Shown: positions 27,265 to 37,215, counted from the stretch's first letter. The stretch: 64,000 nt of DNA from Aquimarina acroporae (GCF_023195925.1 NZ_JALPRE010000007.1:62001-126000); one strand, 5' to 3'. Numbers and translations are program-made. Notes: a model not told the origin generated them from the sequence alone.

Positions 27265-28563
27265 CGAATCTTAAAACAAGAAATTTACTTTCCAATCATT
27301 ATTGGCATTCACTTCATTTTTTGGGCTATAGACTTATACTTTTATAATGGGTCTTTTAAAGAAGTGTCTTCAGACACATTACTATTCGGCGAACTAACCA
27401 ACATATCTTGGAAAAACCCACATCGAATTTTAGGAGAGGTATTCTCTTCCTGGGTAATTACCGTATTTGCATTCAATTTTTTAATGGCAACCCGAGCTAA
27501 ATGGGTTGAGAACCTTTTTGGTGGTCTAGATAAAATGTATTTGATACACAGAAGGTCTGGAGTAATTGCCGTTGTCTTATTACTAGCACATTTTATAGTG
27601 GTCCCCAGAGATTTGGCTGAGTTTAATCCCGGAAAGCCCTTAGGTTTTTATGCTTTTGTTCTTATTATCATAGGGGTCATATTGTCAGCTGCTCCAATTT
27701 TCAAAAGAAAAATTCCATATCATAAATGGGTCAATTTTCACAAACTAATGGGAATCTTTTATGTAATGGGAGTAATTCACGGAATTCTGGTAGATAGCCT
27801 GATTAAAGAGCTCCCTATTACTAGAGTTTATGTTTTTGGTATGTCCTTTATTGGAATAATTGCGTGGTTTTATCGAGCCTTCCTTTTTAGTTTATTCAAT
27901 AAAAAACTAAATTATACGGTAAAATCTATTCAAGACCTCGGAAATGATATTACCGAGTTGGAATTACAAGCTGATACTAAGGCCTTAGATTTTCGAGCTG
28001 GTCAATTCGCATTTTTCACCTTTTCTTCAATTGGTAAAAGAGAACAACATCCTTTTACCATAAGTAGTCACCCCAACGAAGCTAATTTAAGAATAACTAT
28101 AAAAGGGTTGGGAGATTATACCAATGGATTGGCAAAAAAAATAAATGTTAATGACAAGGCCAAAGTTGAAGGGCCATATGGCAAATTCTCTAGTGCTTTC
28201 TCAAAGGAAAAAGAGCAAGTCTGGATTGCTGGTGGTATTGGCATTACACCTTTTTTGTCCTTAATCAAAGATTATTATGCTAATAAGGTCACGCTGTATT
28301 GGTGTGTAAATAATGAAAGTGAAGCCACTCACAAAGAAGATTTCGAATCTCATGCCAATAAGAATCCACTCTTTGAATTCATTCTATGGGACTCTAAAAC
28401 TAGAGGCCACATTTCTGTAGAAGATTTAAGCTTACGAAACCCTGAAAAGAAAGCTTATCTCATATGTGGTCCAGAGGCTTTAAAGAAAAGTATTTTCAAA
28501 GGCTTAAAAGACGAAGGAGTTAAACAAAAAGACATCTATGATGAAGAATTTGCATTCAGATAA
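27262..28563 (+). CDS. Ferric-reductase-like membrane flavohemoprotein
   Basis: A 433-residue inner-membrane protein. About six membrane helices (residues ~8-215) carry paired His residues fit for heme ligation (LIHRRSGVIAVVLLLAHF; NFHKLMGIFYVMGVIHG). A ferredoxin-reductase-type domain (~220-433) follows, with the FAD motif QHPFTISSHP, the NAD(P)H motif WIAGGIGITPFLS, and the C-terminal YDEEFAFR. It probably moves electrons from NAD(P)H through FAD and heme to an acceptor across the membrane; iron, a quinone or oxygen are possible. It is 13 bases before the next gene. Confidence 0.85.
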   Translation: MRILKQEIYFPIIIGIHFIFWAIDLYFYNGSFKEVSSDTLLFGELTNISWKNPHRILGEVFSSWVITVFAFNFLMATRAKWVENLFGGLDKMYLIHRRSGVIAVVLLLAHFIVVPRDLAEFNPGKPLGFYAFVLIIIGVILSAAPIFKRKIPYHKWVNFHKLMGIFYVMGVIHGILVDSLIKELPITRVYVFGMSFIGIIAWFYRAFLFSLFNKKLNYTVKSIQDLGNDITELELQADTKALDFRAGQFAFFTFSSIGKREQHPFTISSHPNEANLRITIKGLGDYTNGLAKKINVNDKAKVEGPYGKFSSAFSKEKEQVWIAGGIGITPFLSLIKDYYANKVTLYWCVNNESEATHKEDFESHANKNPLFEFILWDSKTRGHISVEDLSLRNPEKKAYLICGPEALKKSIFKGLKDEGVKQKDIYDEEFAFR

Positions 28564-28576
28564 ACAATAATATTAT

Positions 28577-29311
28577 ATGGAAAATAGAAATTTTAACCCT
28601 GTCATTGAAGCAGTTGTATTCATTCGACATTTTGCTATGGCAGCATCAGACAATTGGTCGTCAATGAAAGCTCTTGGAGCAATCTTAAAAACAGACGTTG
28701 AAGAAATTGCAGGTAAAGTAGATAAATATGCGTCGGAAAATACGAAGCAAAAATGGGTAGACGAACTGAAACAATATAGTGAAGAGCATCAACATTTACA
28801 GAAAATAATGTCTGATACGATTTTAAAAATTAAAGGAAGAAGTACTGAAAAATTATCCGAAGAATGGAATAGATACCCTAAACATGTCGTAAAAATCGAA
28901 CGTAGTTATGCCACTCTGAAGAATTTGGGATTTAACTGTCTTCCTGAAAATGAAAGAGAAAACTGGCAGAGTATCTGGACCGATATAATTAATACACATA
29001 AAAAGATAAAAAATGAAGCTGAAGCTTGTGGTATTCAATTAAAGCTTATAGAAAACTATAAACCTGAGGAAGTTGATGAATTAACAGACACTATTTTAAA
29101 ACATATTCCTTTTAAGTATTCAGCATATGAAGCGTATACGTATGCAGACGAGTATATGCGAGCCTATGAAGACATCAAGAAAGAAGCATCTCAAAAGAAA
29201 AATCTCTGGGATAAATTTCTTGACCTCTTAGCAGGTGGAGCACAGCAAACACCTGCTCAAAGAGTGATGATGCAAAAATGGGTAGATGGTGAAAAAGGAG
29301 AATTACATTAA
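28577..29311 (+). CDS. Unknown helical cytoplasmic protein
   Basis: A 244-residue protein with no signal or membrane segment, predicted almost entirely alpha-helical and charged. Segments that might serve as family marks are NPVIEAVVFIRHFAMAASDN near the N-terminus and ILKHIPFKYSAYEAYTYADE near residue 180. I do not recognise a family. Tight spacing with the ferric-reductase-like gene (13 bases) and the next membrane gene (20 bases) implies one operon and a shared role. Confidence 0.65.
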   Translation: MENRNFNPVIEAVVFIRHFAMAASDNWSSMKALGAILKTDVEEIAGKVDKYASENTKQKWVDELKQYSEEHQHLQKIMSDTILKIKGRSTEKLSEEWNRYPKHVVKIERSYATLKNLGFNCLPENERENWQSIWTDIINTHKKIKNEAEACGIQLKLIENYKPEEVDELTDTILKHIPFKYSAYEAYTYADEYMRAYEDIKKEASQKKNLWDKFLDLLAGGAQQTPAQRVMMQKWVDGEKGELH

Positions 29312-29331
29312 AACTAACCAAACAACACATA

Positions 29332-29862
29332 ATGAAAAAAACATTTTACTTAGCACTTAGCGGTCTATTGATGGTCGCTTCAGGAATAGTATTAATAATC
29401 TCAAAACAAATAGGTATTCCGAGCTCAAAAACATTGGTCCCTCTTTTTCTTTTAAGCTCAGGAATATGTGGTTTTATATTTTCCAAATATGATAAGCTAC
29501 CAAAAGTTGCAATAGAATATCATACAATCCAAGGTATAGGATTGATCACTTATGCCATAATAATGACATTGATAATTGATTCTCTATCGTCTTTTTTAAT
29601 GTTGACGACCTATTTTATAATTATGTATGGCCTTTTTGAAATTTTATTTTCATTTATGGTTTTAAACTCAAACCATAGTATAAATAAAAGAATATTATTG
29701 ACAAGGTTAACTGCCGGAGCAATTAATTTAATTGGTGGATTTATACTATTGTTATCTTCTTTATCAAATCTAGATAAGGGAATAGTGATTGCGGGAGTTT
29801 TAATAATTATAGGAGGGGTTTCTTTCGTTATTTTTTCCAATAGAATAGAAAAAAAAGTTTAA
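29332..29862 (+). CDS. HdeD/DUF308-like membrane protein
   Basis: A 176-residue integral membrane protein with six predicted helices in three similar pairs, resembling the HdeD/DUF308 type. Visible helices include YLALSGLLMVASGIVLIIS, YFIIMYGLFEILFSFMVL and INLIGGFILLLSS. HdeD proteins are linked to acid and general stress in enterobacteria; the role here is unknown. It is the last gene of the AraC/ferric-reductase-like operon and is followed by two hairpin terminators. Confidence 0.7.
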   Translation: MKKTFYLALSGLLMVASGIVLIISKQIGIPSSKTLVPLFLLSSGICGFIFSKYDKLPKVAIEYHTIQGIGLITYAIIMTLIIDSLSSFLMLTTYFIIMYGLFEILFSFMVLNSNHSINKRILLTRLTAGAINLIGGFILLLSSLSNLDKGIVIAGVLIIIGGVSFVIFSNRIEKKV

Positions 29863-29897
29863 TAAACGATATGTAAAATATATTGCTCAAAAACAAC

Positions 29898-29929
29898 AAA
29901 ACCCTGTAGCTTTTGGGCTTTAGGGTTTT
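29898..29929 (+). terminator. Terminator after the HdeD-like gene
   Basis: AAAACCCT (29898-29905) and AGGGTTTT (29922-29929) form a stem with a partly paired loop. Confidence 0.7.
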
Positions 29930-29942
29930 CCGAAAAACAAAG

Positions 29943-29965
29943 AACCACGCCATTGGCGTGGTTTT
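29943..29965. terminator. Second hairpin terminator, shared with tRNA-Arg
   Basis: AACCACGCC (29943-29951) and GGCGTGGTT (29955-29963) form a 9-bp stem with a 3-base loop and flanking T/A runs. It lies just beyond the 3' end of the minus-strand tRNA and can stop both strands. Confidence 0.75.
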
Positions 29966-29975
29966 GCACTTGATG

Positions 29976-30049
29976 TGACCCAGGGAGGATTCGAACCCCC
30001 AACCCTCAGAGCCGAAATCTGATATTCTATCCAGTTGAACTACTGGGCC
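29976..30049 (-). tRNA. tRNA-Arg, anticodon UCG
   Basis: A 74-base cloverleaf folds on the minus strand. The acceptor stem is GGCCCAG/CTGGGTC with discriminator A, the D stem GTTC/GAAT, the anticodon stem TCAGA/TCTGA with loop TTTCGGC (anticodon TCG), the variable loop 5 bases, and the T arm contains TTCGAAT. No CCA is encoded. It decodes the arginine codon CGA. Confidence 0.93.
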
Positions 30050-30067
30050 TTCAAATATTTAATCTTG

Positions 30068-30517
30068 TTATGACAATTTACCTTTTACGATAGTAGAAAT
30101 AGTTTTACCGTCGGCTTTACCAGCCAATTGAGAAGACGCCATTCCCATAACTTTACCCATATCTTTCATTCCTTCTGCTCCTGTTTTAGCAATAATATCT
30201 ATAACGATTTTCTCTATTTCTTCTTCGCTCATCTGCTCTGGTAAAAATTGCTCTATTACCTTAGCTTGATCCAGTTCTGGCTGTGCCAGGTCTTCTCTTC
30301 CTTGCTCAGAAAAGATAGCTGCACTATCTTTACGTTGTTTTACTAATTTTTGAAGTAATTTTAACTCCTGATCTTCACTTAGCTCTTCCTTCGCCCCACT
30401 TTCTGTTTGAGCCAACAAAATAGCCGATTTAATTGCACGTAATGATGTTAAAGCATTGGTATCTTTTGCTTTCATCGCCTCTTTCATAGCGGTCATTACT
30501 TTTTGCTGTAAACTCAT
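30068..30517 (-). CDS. GatB/YqeY-domain protein
   Basis: A 149-residue cytoplasmic helical protein of the YqeY family, related to the tail domain of the GatB amidotransferase subunit. Family features are the start SLQQKVMTAMKEAMKAKD, LTSLRAIKSAIL, the long central helix and the C-terminal MKDMGKVMGMASSQLAGKAD. Its role is unproven, possibly tRNA-linked. It lies downstream of ftsZ on the same strand but behind a strong terminator, with a TATCTTCG near-match to the -7 consensus at 30546-30553, so it is probably transcribed separately. Confidence 0.92.
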   Translation of the reverse strand: MSLQQKVMTAMKEAMKAKDTNALTSLRAIKSAILLAQTESGAKEELSEDQELKLLQKLVKQRKDSAAIFSEQGREDLAQPELDQAKVIEQFLPEQMSEEEIEKIVIDIIAKTGAEGMKDMGKVMGMASSQLAGKADGKTISTIVKGKLS

Positions 30518-30560
30518 AATAATTCGTTTTAATCTTTTAGGATTGCGAAGATAAAAAATA

Positions 30561-30590
30561 AACCGATAATCTAAGTTCAGATTATCGGTT
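30561..30590 (-). terminator. Terminator of the division and cell-wall cluster
   Basis: A 12-bp perfect inverted repeat (AACCGATAATCT, 30561-30572; AGATTATCGGTT, 30579-30590) with a 6-base loop, followed on the minus strand by TTTATTTTTTATC. It lies 25 bases after the ftsZ stop. Confidence 0.9.
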
Positions 30591-30614
30591 ATCTATGATT
30601 TCTGTTAAAAATTC

Positions 30615-32597
30615 TTAGTCTACATTATCATGCAGGAATGAATTGTTTTTTCTTAACTGTATATCGTCGTTACTATCTGTACCCAAAGAAGTTCTTGACA
30701 AACCAGAATCTTCAGGTTTCGAATCTACATCGATCCCTGCACGTTTATAAGCAGGTTCTTTTTCGATATCATCGATATGCGAAGAACTATTTCTGAACTT
30801 GTAATTAAATTCTTTCATTTTAGCTCTACGTTCTGCAGCTCTCGCTTTTAATATTTCTGATATAGGTTGATTTACCGGATCAGCATTTTCTGGCTCTTCA
30901 GTTTTTGGTTCTGGAGCTACTACTTTCTTTTCGAAAATCACTTCTTCATCTTCCTCTTCTATAACCTCTGTAGGTTGTGCCTCGGTTAAGCGTTTTTCTT
31001 CTTCCATATAGTCTTCTAAACTATATTTTCGCACTCCTCCAGCAACAGTTTCGGTAGGTGGTACCACTTCTATAGGCTCGTTAACATCGATATTTAAAAT
31101 ATCATCACTCAAATCGAATACTATAGGTTGTTCTTCTTCTACTTCTCTTGGCTGTTCCTTTGCAACTGGTGCTTCAATATCGTTTCTTAGCCCCTCGTCA
31201 CTACCAGATGGCATATCAAAAGATAAAGAAAATTGATCGGTACTCTCTTTTTCATTATTCAATTCTTCGGCATCTTTTACTTCAATTTCCTTAATAATGT
31301 CCTGCGCATTAATAATCACAAAATCATTATCTGAAGAAAATGGGCTCACCACCTCATATTCTACATCTATATTTTTAAGTAAGTCTGTAGTGGCTATAAG
31401 GCCTGAAGGCTCTTCTATCTCCTCTTCATCTTCAACTAACTCATGCTTAATAACCTTTGGCTCTTCTACCTCTTCCTTTTTAGGCAGTGGAGACAATATT
31501 GGTGTTGTTTTACCAGTAGATTTTGGAGTTAAATCCTGTACCGTCGCTTTTTGCTCATCTTCTAGAGTATGAATGATCTTTTTTGTTTCGGTATTAACAA
31601 TTTCATCTTGTTGTTCAACATCAAAACCTGTTGCTATTACAGTTACAGAAATTGCGTCTTCTAAAGATTCATCTTCACCCACACCCATAATGATATTGGC
31701 TCCATGTCCTGCTTCTTGCTGAATATGGTCATTGATTTCTCCAATTTCATCGATAGTAATTTCTTCTTTTCCAGATACAATAAGAAGTAAAACATTCTTG
31801 GCACCTGTAATTTTATTATCGTTCAATAACGGAGAATCTAATGCTTTAACAATCGCATCGTGAGCACGTTTATTACCAGAGGCATTAGCAGACCCCATGA
31901 TAGCTGTACCACTATTACTAAGAACAGTTTTAGCGTCACGTAAATCGATATTTTGAGTGTAGTGATGTGTAATTACTTCGGCAATACCACGGGACGCTGT
32001 AGCAAGTACTTCATCTGCTTTGGAGAAACCAGCTTTAAACCCAAGGTTACCATAAACTTCTCTAAGTTTATTATTATTAATTACTATTAAGGAATCTACA
32101 TGAGCTCGTAATCGTTCGACTCCCAACTGCGCCTGTTCATTACGCATTCTACCTTCAAACTGAAAAGGAATAGTAACAATACCAACGGTAAGGATATCTA
32201 ATTCCTTAGCCATTTTTGCGATTATTGGTGCTGCACCAGTACCTGTTCCACCTCCCATACCAGCGGTGATAAAAATCATTTTGGTATTGGTATCCAACAT
32301 GTTTTTAATCTCTTCGTAGCTTTCTACTGCTGCCTTTTCTCCCACTTCGGGATTTGCTCCTGCTCCTAGACCTTCGGTTAAGGATACACCTAATTGTATT
32401 TTATTAGGTATCGAACTGTTTTCCAAAGCTTGCGCATCGGTATTACAGATCACAAAATCTACTCCTTTAATCCCCTGCAGGAACATGTGATTGATAGCGT
32501 TGCTACCACCACCTCCTACACCAATCACCTTAATTACATTTGATTGGTTTTTTGGTAAATCAAAAGAAATATTTTCAAATTCTTCATTACTACTCAT
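30615..32597 (-). CDS. ftsZ: Cell division protein FtsZ
   Basis: The tubulin-like GTPase that forms the division ring. The N-terminal ~320 residues carry the GTP-binding core (GVGGGGSNAINHM, the GGGTGTGAAP tubulin signature near residue 115, and NFEDA-equivalent loops). The C-terminal ~330 residues form an acidic, Pro-containing linker much longer than in E. coli, ending in a short peptide RKNNSFLHDNVD that probably binds FtsA. At 660 residues it is in the long class seen in Flavobacteriaceae. It is the last gene of the cluster, followed by the main terminator. Confidence 0.97.
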   Translation of the reverse strand: MSSNEEFENISFDLPKNQSNVIKVIGVGGGGSNAINHMFLQGIKGVDFVICNTDAQALENSSIPNKIQLGVSLTEGLGAGANPEVGEKAAVESYEEIKNMLDTNTKMIFITAGMGGGTGTGAAPIIAKMAKELDILTVGIVTIPFQFEGRMRNEQAQLGVERLRAHVDSLIVINNNKLREVYGNLGFKAGFSKADEVLATASRGIAEVITHHYTQNIDLRDAKTVLSNSGTAIMGSANASGNKRAHDAIVKALDSPLLNDNKITGAKNVLLLIVSGKEEITIDEIGEINDHIQQEAGHGANIIMGVGEDESLEDAISVTVIATGFDVEQQDEIVNTETKKIIHTLEDEQKATVQDLTPKSTGKTTPILSPLPKKEEVEEPKVIKHELVEDEEEIEEPSGLIATTDLLKNIDVEYEVVSPFSSDNDFVIINAQDIIKEIEVKDAEELNNEKESTDQFSLSFDMPSGSDEGLRNDIEAPVAKEQPREVEEEQPIVFDLSDDILNIDVNEPIEVVPPTETVAGGVRKYSLEDYMEEEKRLTEAQPTEVIEEEDEEVIFEKKVVAPEPKTEEPENADPVNQPISEILKARAAERRAKMKEFNYKFRNSSSHIDDIEKEPAYKRAGIDVDSKPEDSGLSRTSLGTDSNDDIQLRKNNSFLHDNVD

Positions 32598-32673
32598 AAT
32601 CGCTAATTTTCTGGTTCTCCAATTTTTTTAAATATTTTTCACTGTTCGTAACCGAACATTATTACTTCCTAAT

Positions 32674-34029
32674 TTATTCTGCGTTATCCAAGAATTCTTT
32701 AAACTTTTCGGTCCATTTCTCCAAAATATTCTTTCTTGGTTTTAGGTCTACTCTTGGGTTATCTTCTTCTGTACCTACAGTGCTTTCTACTTCAGTTTCG
32801 GTATCCTGACCTATTTCTGCTTTTACCACTGTTTCTTTTGGCACTGTCTTTTTCTGTTTTTGCATATGCACAAGCCCATCCATCACCAGACCTACAGCAG
32901 TTGCATACATAGGACTAGTTGTTTCGGCATCACTATTACCTGCCAAATGCTCATTAGGATATCCAATTCGGGTATCCATTCCTGTGATATATTCTACAAG
33001 TTGCTTAAGATGTTTTAATTGAGATCCCCCTCCCGTTAAAACGATTCCTGCAATCAATTTTTTCTTAGGAGACTCATGCCCGTAGTTTTTGATCTCTAAA
33101 AACACTTGTTCTATAATTTCGACAACACGTGCATGAATAATTTTGGATAAATTTTTAAGCGTAATCTCTTTTGGTTCTCTCCCTCGTAACCCCGGGATAG
33201 AAACAATTTCATTATCCTTATTTTCACCTGGCCATGCAGATCCGAACTTTATTTTAAGCAACTCTGCTTGTTTTTCGATAATCGAGCATCCTTCTTTTAT
33301 ATCTTCGGTAATAACATTTCCACCAAAAGGAATTACAGCAGTGTGACGAATGATACCATCTTTAAAAATGGCTAGATCTGTAGTACCACCTCCTATATCG
33401 ATGAGTGCTACTCCCGCTTCTTTTTCTTCTTGACTTAACACTGCATTTGCAGAGGCCAATGGCTCTAAGGTAACGTCTGAAAGCTCTAAACCAGAACTCT
33501 TTACACATCTACCAATATTTCGAATTGAGGTCACTTGCCCTACAACCACGTGAAAGTTTGCTTCTAATCGACCACCATACATTCCTACCGGCTCTTTAAT
33601 CTCTGCTTGTCCGTCGACCTTGTATTCTTGTGGTAGTACATGAAGAATTTCTTCTCCGGGAAGCATTACCAGTTTATGAACCTGATTACATAACTTTTCG
33701 ATATCATCATCATCTATCACAGCATCTGCATTTGCTCTGGTGATATAATCGCTATGTTGCAAACTTCGAATATGCTGTCCTGCAATACCCACGGTGACAT
33801 CATTAATTTTCATTCCAGAAACGGCTTCTGCTTCTTGTATTGCTTGCTGTATAGATTGAATGGTTTGCGTAATATTATTTACCACGCCTCGGTGCACCCC
33901 CAAACTTTTGGATTTACCAACACCAAGGACCTCCATCTTTCCGTATTCATTGTACTTGCCAACCATAGCAACAATCTTGGTTGTTCCTATGTCCAGTCCT
34001 ACCGCTATTTCATTTGCTGCTCTTTCCAT
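32674..34029 (-). CDS. ftsA: Cell division protein FtsA
   Basis: A 451-residue actin-like ATPase that tethers FtsZ to the membrane. The N-terminal phosphate-1 motif AVGLDIGTTKIVAMVG, the phosphate-2 motif VALIDIGGGTTDLAIF and the adenosine motif IVLTGGGSQL are clear. After a linker, the C-terminal helix NILEKWTEKFKEFLDNAE is amphipathic, fitting the membrane-targeting tail. It begins 7 bases after ftsQ and lies 76 bases before ftsZ. Confidence 0.97.
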   Translation of the reverse strand: MERAANEIAVGLDIGTTKIVAMVGKYNEYGKMEVLGVGKSKSLGVHRGVVNNITQTIQSIQQAIQEAEAVSGMKINDVTVGIAGQHIRSLQHSDYITRANADAVIDDDDIEKLCNQVHKLVMLPGEEILHVLPQEYKVDGQAEIKEPVGMYGGRLEANFHVVVGQVTSIRNIGRCVKSSGLELSDVTLEPLASANAVLSQEEKEAGVALIDIGGGTTDLAIFKDGIIRHTAVIPFGGNVITEDIKEGCSIIEKQAELLKIKFGSAWPGENKDNEIVSIPGLRGREPKEITLKNLSKIIHARVVEIIEQVFLEIKNYGHESPKKKLIAGIVLTGGGSQLKHLKQLVEYITGMDTRIGYPNEHLAGNSDAETTSPMYATAVGLVMDGLVHMQKQKKTVPKETVVKAEIGQDTETEVESTVGTEEDNPRVDLKPRKNILEKWTEKFKEFLDNAE

Positions 34030-34036
34030 ATTGGTA

Positions 34037-34753
34037 TTATTTTATGGTGCAAACCACTTGATTACTAAATTGTAAACTGACTTTTTTGTACTTATCAAGA
34101 CTTTTATCTCGTAATGCTTTTTGATAAAAGGCCTTAAAGTTTTTAATCTTACTATCTAAACTTTCTACTTTCCCTATGACCACTTTGAATGAGTATACTC
34201 TTAACTCTAATTCATAATGACCTTTTCTATTTCTATAAATTCCAACTACATGTTTCTTCAAAAACTCATCCCTTTGAATTTTCTTCAACAAAGGAAAAAC
34301 TTCTCCTACTTCTCGTTCAGAAACATTATGCACCAATGGTACATGTGCTGAATAACTATCAGACAGAGGCATCGTTTTTCCGGTAACATCTACATAAAAA
34401 GGAGTAACCGCATTAACCCTCGCAATTGGGGTGCGTTGCTTAATAAGCGCCCTAAGTTCTCCATTTACAGTAAGATACACGTCGGAGCGTTCGATCATTT
34501 TGTGTGAATCTAACTCCCGCTCTACAGTATTCAAAACTAAAATTTCTTTACCCACGTTCGTAACCCTATCCTGATTTTGTATTAACAATTTATTAACCAT
34601 GGATTCGTTAACGTATGGATCTTGCTCTTCGATAAATTCTATGAGCACTTTATCAATCTTTCTTTCTTTATTTCTATTACTGGTAAAAGCGAAAAGAGTA
34701 ATTATCAACGCCATTAAACCTCCAAATTTTAGATATGTCTTCATTCTTTTCAT
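34037..34753 (-). CDS. ftsQ: Cell division protein FtsQ
   Basis: A 238-residue single-pass membrane protein with an N-terminal helix (residues ~8-24) and a periplasmic domain. POTRA-like and beta regions follow (~35-220), with VLNTVERELDSHKMIERSDV and RTPIARVNAVTPFYVD matching the FtsQ pattern. It connects the cytoplasmic ring with periplasmic wall synthesis. Its ATG overlaps the murC stop in ATGA, showing translational coupling. Confidence 0.9.
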   Translation of the reverse strand: MKRMKTYLKFGGLMALIITLFAFTSNRNKERKIDKVLIEFIEEQDPYVNESMVNKLLIQNQDRVTNVGKEILVLNTVERELDSHKMIERSDVYLTVNGELRALIKQRTPIARVNAVTPFYVDVTGKTMPLSDSYSAHVPLVHNVSEREVGEVFPLLKKIQRDEFLKKHVVGIYRNRKGHYELELRVYSFKVVIGKVESLDSKIKNFKAFYQKALRDKSLDKYKKVSLQFSNQVVCTIK

Positions 34754-36096
34754 ATCAACAATGCTTCTTTAATATCTTTTACTTCTTCTCCAATATCTCC
34801 AGCACCTATAGTAACAACTACTTCTAGGTTACTTTTCTTTATCTCTTCAATCAAATTTTCTTTTGAAACCAGCTTTTTATGATCACTATCTACCATCTCT
34901 AATAACCACTTTGATGTTACTCCTGCTATGGGTAATTCTCTCGCCGGATATATATCTAGCAGTAATATTTCATCAAATTGGCTCAAACTAGCTGCAAAAT
35001 CTGCTGCAAAGTCTCTTGTCCTACTATATAAGTGAGGCTGAAAAATAGCAAGAACCCGTTTACCTGGGTGCATTTCTCGTACTGCCTGGTGAAGCGCATT
35101 AATTTCTGTTGGATGATGTGCATAATCATCTACAAACACCAGGTCTTCCGTTTTTATTTGATAACTAAACCTTCTTTGAACTCCCTTGAAAGTTAATAAA
35201 GCCTTTGCCAGAGATGTGGTCGGGGAGCCGTAGATCATCGCTATGGCAAAGGCTGTTATAGCATTTAACAAGTTATGTTTACCTGGCAGGTTTAAATGCA
35301 AATCTCTAATTATTTGTTTTGGCGTTTTTAAATCAAAAACATAGGTACCATTATCAATCTTTATATTTTGTGCACTATAAGCTGAATTATCTTCTATACC
35401 AAAGGTGAGTCCCGAAATAGGAAGTCCATTTCTAATTAATAAATGATCCTTTACCTTAGAAGAAAATTCTATAAATGATTCTTCCAGTGCATTTGCTTTT
35501 TCGTAAATATCTAAATGATCAGCATCCATCGAAGTAATCGCTCCTATATCTGGATGCAACTGTAAAAAGGATCGATCAAATTCATCAGCTTCTACCACAA
35601 CAACTTCATTACCCTCCAACACAAGGTTAGAGTTGTAATTCTCGCTTATACCACCCAGAAAAGCCGTTACCTTAGCTCCGCTTTCTTTTAACAAGTGTGC
35701 CAAAATAGCTGTAGTAGTAGTTTTACCATGAGTTCCAGCCACAGCCAATGTGTATACATTTTTAGTAATTTCCCCCAACACCTGTGCTCGTTTCATGATA
35801 GCAAAACCACAATCCCGAACATAATTAAGCTCTTTATGATCTTTAGGAATAGCAGGAGTATAAACAACTAAAGTATCTTTTACATTTTTAAATACTTGAG
35901 GAATATTATCTACATGATCATCAAAATGTATATTGATCCCTAATGCCTCCAAGTCTGAGGTAATCTGCGTAGAGGTTTTATCATATCCAGCTACATTTTT
36001 ACCCAAAAACTTAAAATATCGGGCAAGCGCACTCATACCGATACCACCGATACCAATAAAATAAATGTTTTTTATATGTTCTAAACCTTGGTTCAT
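34750..36096 (-). CDS. murC: UDP-N-acetylmuramate--L-alanine ligase
   Basis: A 448-residue Mur ligase that adds L-Ala to UDP-MurNAc in the cytoplasm. The N-terminal Rossmann motif FIGIGGIGMSALA, the ATP-binding AGTHGKTTTTAIL, the conserved DADHLDIY region and the C-terminal FQPHLYSRTRD are present. It lies 27 bases after murG and overlaps ftsQ by 4 bases. Confidence 0.97.
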   Translation of the reverse strand: MNQGLEHIKNIYFIGIGGIGMSALARYFKFLGKNVAGYDKTSTQITSDLEALGINIHFDDHVDNIPQVFKNVKDTLVVYTPAIPKDHKELNYVRDCGFAIMKRAQVLGEITKNVYTLAVAGTHGKTTTTAILAHLLKESGAKVTAFLGGISENYNSNLVLEGNEVVVVEADEFDRSFLQLHPDIGAITSMDADHLDIYEKANALEESFIEFSSKVKDHLLIRNGLPISGLTFGIEDNSAYSAQNIKIDNGTYVFDLKTPKQIIRDLHLNLPGKHNLLNAITAFAIAMIYGSPTTSLAKALLTFKGVQRRFSYQIKTEDLVFVDDYAHHPTEINALHQAVREMHPGKRVLAIFQPHLYSRTRDFAADFAASLSQFDEILLLDIYPARELPIAGVTSKWLLEMVDSDHKKLVSKENLIEEIKKSNLEVVVTIGAGDIGEEVKDIKEALLI

Positions 36097-36123
36097 CTAG
36101 GCTACTTCTTCTCTATTTTTTAA

Positions 36124-37215
36124 TCATATTAATTTCTCAATTTCATCAACAATATCTGATGTTGCATTAGGTAATGCCATCGTTTTTATAGCATTAGACA
36201 ATTGACTCTGCAATTGTTCTGATACTAATATTTCAGACATTCGATCTTCAAAATGATCATCCAACTCATTTTCTTTTATCATTTTTGCTCCTCCAACATT
36301 AACAATAGCCTGAGCATTTTTGGTTTGATGATCTTCAGCTACGTTTGGCGAGGGTATAAACAACACTGGCTTTGCCACTATGCATAATTCGGAAACTGAA
36401 CTTGCTCCAGCTCTTGAAATAATAATATCTGCAGCGGCATATGCTAAATCCATACTATCCAAAAACTGATGCACCTGAACATGTTCTTTTGTATTATACT
36501 TTTCATATTCTGAATAATACAACTTCCCACATTGCCAAATGACTTGAATTTCTTTTTGTTCAAAGAAATCGAGTTCTTTTTCTATAAGTCGATTAATTCG
36601 TCTCGCTCCCAAACTTCCTCCCAGAACAAGAATGGTTTTTTTATTAACATCAATACCATATTTTTTCTGGCCTTGATCTCGTTTACCTTCTATACTGAGC
36701 AAATCTTGTCGAACGGGGTTTCCTGTTTTGATAATTTTTTCCTGCGGAAAAAATCGCTCCATATGATCGTAGGCTACGCATATTTTACCTGCATCTTTTG
36801 CCAACCACTTATTGGTTATTCCTGGAAATGAATTTTGCTCCTGAAGTACTGTCGGAATCTTTTTTGAATTTGCAATTCGCAACAAGGGTCCACTTGCAAA
36901 TCCTCCAGTACCAATAACCACATCAGGTTTAAATTTTTTAATGATAGATCTAGATTTCCATAAACTACTAAGTAACTTAATAGGGAACAAGAGATTACTC
37001 AAGGTTAATTTCCTTTGAATCCCACTAATCCATAGTCCCACAATTTCATACCCCGCCTGAGGCACTTTTTGCATTTCCATTCTGTCTTTTGCACCTACAA
37101 ATAGCACGTCTATATCAGCATATCGATTACGTAGCTCATTGGCAATTGCAATAGCTGGATATATATGCCCACCTGTTCCTCCTCCAGATAATATGACCTT
37201 CAATCGTTTACTCAT
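36124..37215 (-). CDS. murG: UDP-GlcNAc:lipid I GlcNAc transferase
   Basis: A 363-residue GT-B glycosyltransferase acting on the cytoplasmic face of the membrane, converting lipid I to lipid II. Motifs include the N-terminal glycine loop [40 protein letters not shown] and the C-terminal [13 protein letters not shown] that binds UDP-GlcNAc. Its ATG overlaps the ftsW stop in ATGA. Confidence 0.97.
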   Translation of the reverse strand: MSKRLKVILSGGGTGGHIYPAIAIANELRNRYADIDVLFVGAKDRMEMQKVPQAGYEIVGLWISGIQRKLTLSNLLFPIKLLSSLWKSRSIIKKFKPDVVIGTGGFASGPLLRIANSKKIPTVLQEQNSFPGITNKWLAKDAGKICVAYDHMERFFPQEKIIKTGNPVRQDLLSIEGKRDQGQKKYGIDVNKKTILVLGGSLGARRINRLIEKELDFFEQKEIQVIWQCGKLYYSEYEKYNTKEHVQVHQFLDSMDLAYAAADIIISRAGASSVSELCIVAKPVLFIPSPNVAEDHQTKNAQAIVNVGGAKMIKENELDDHFEDRMSEILVSEQLQSQLSNAIKTMALPNATSDIVDEIEKLI

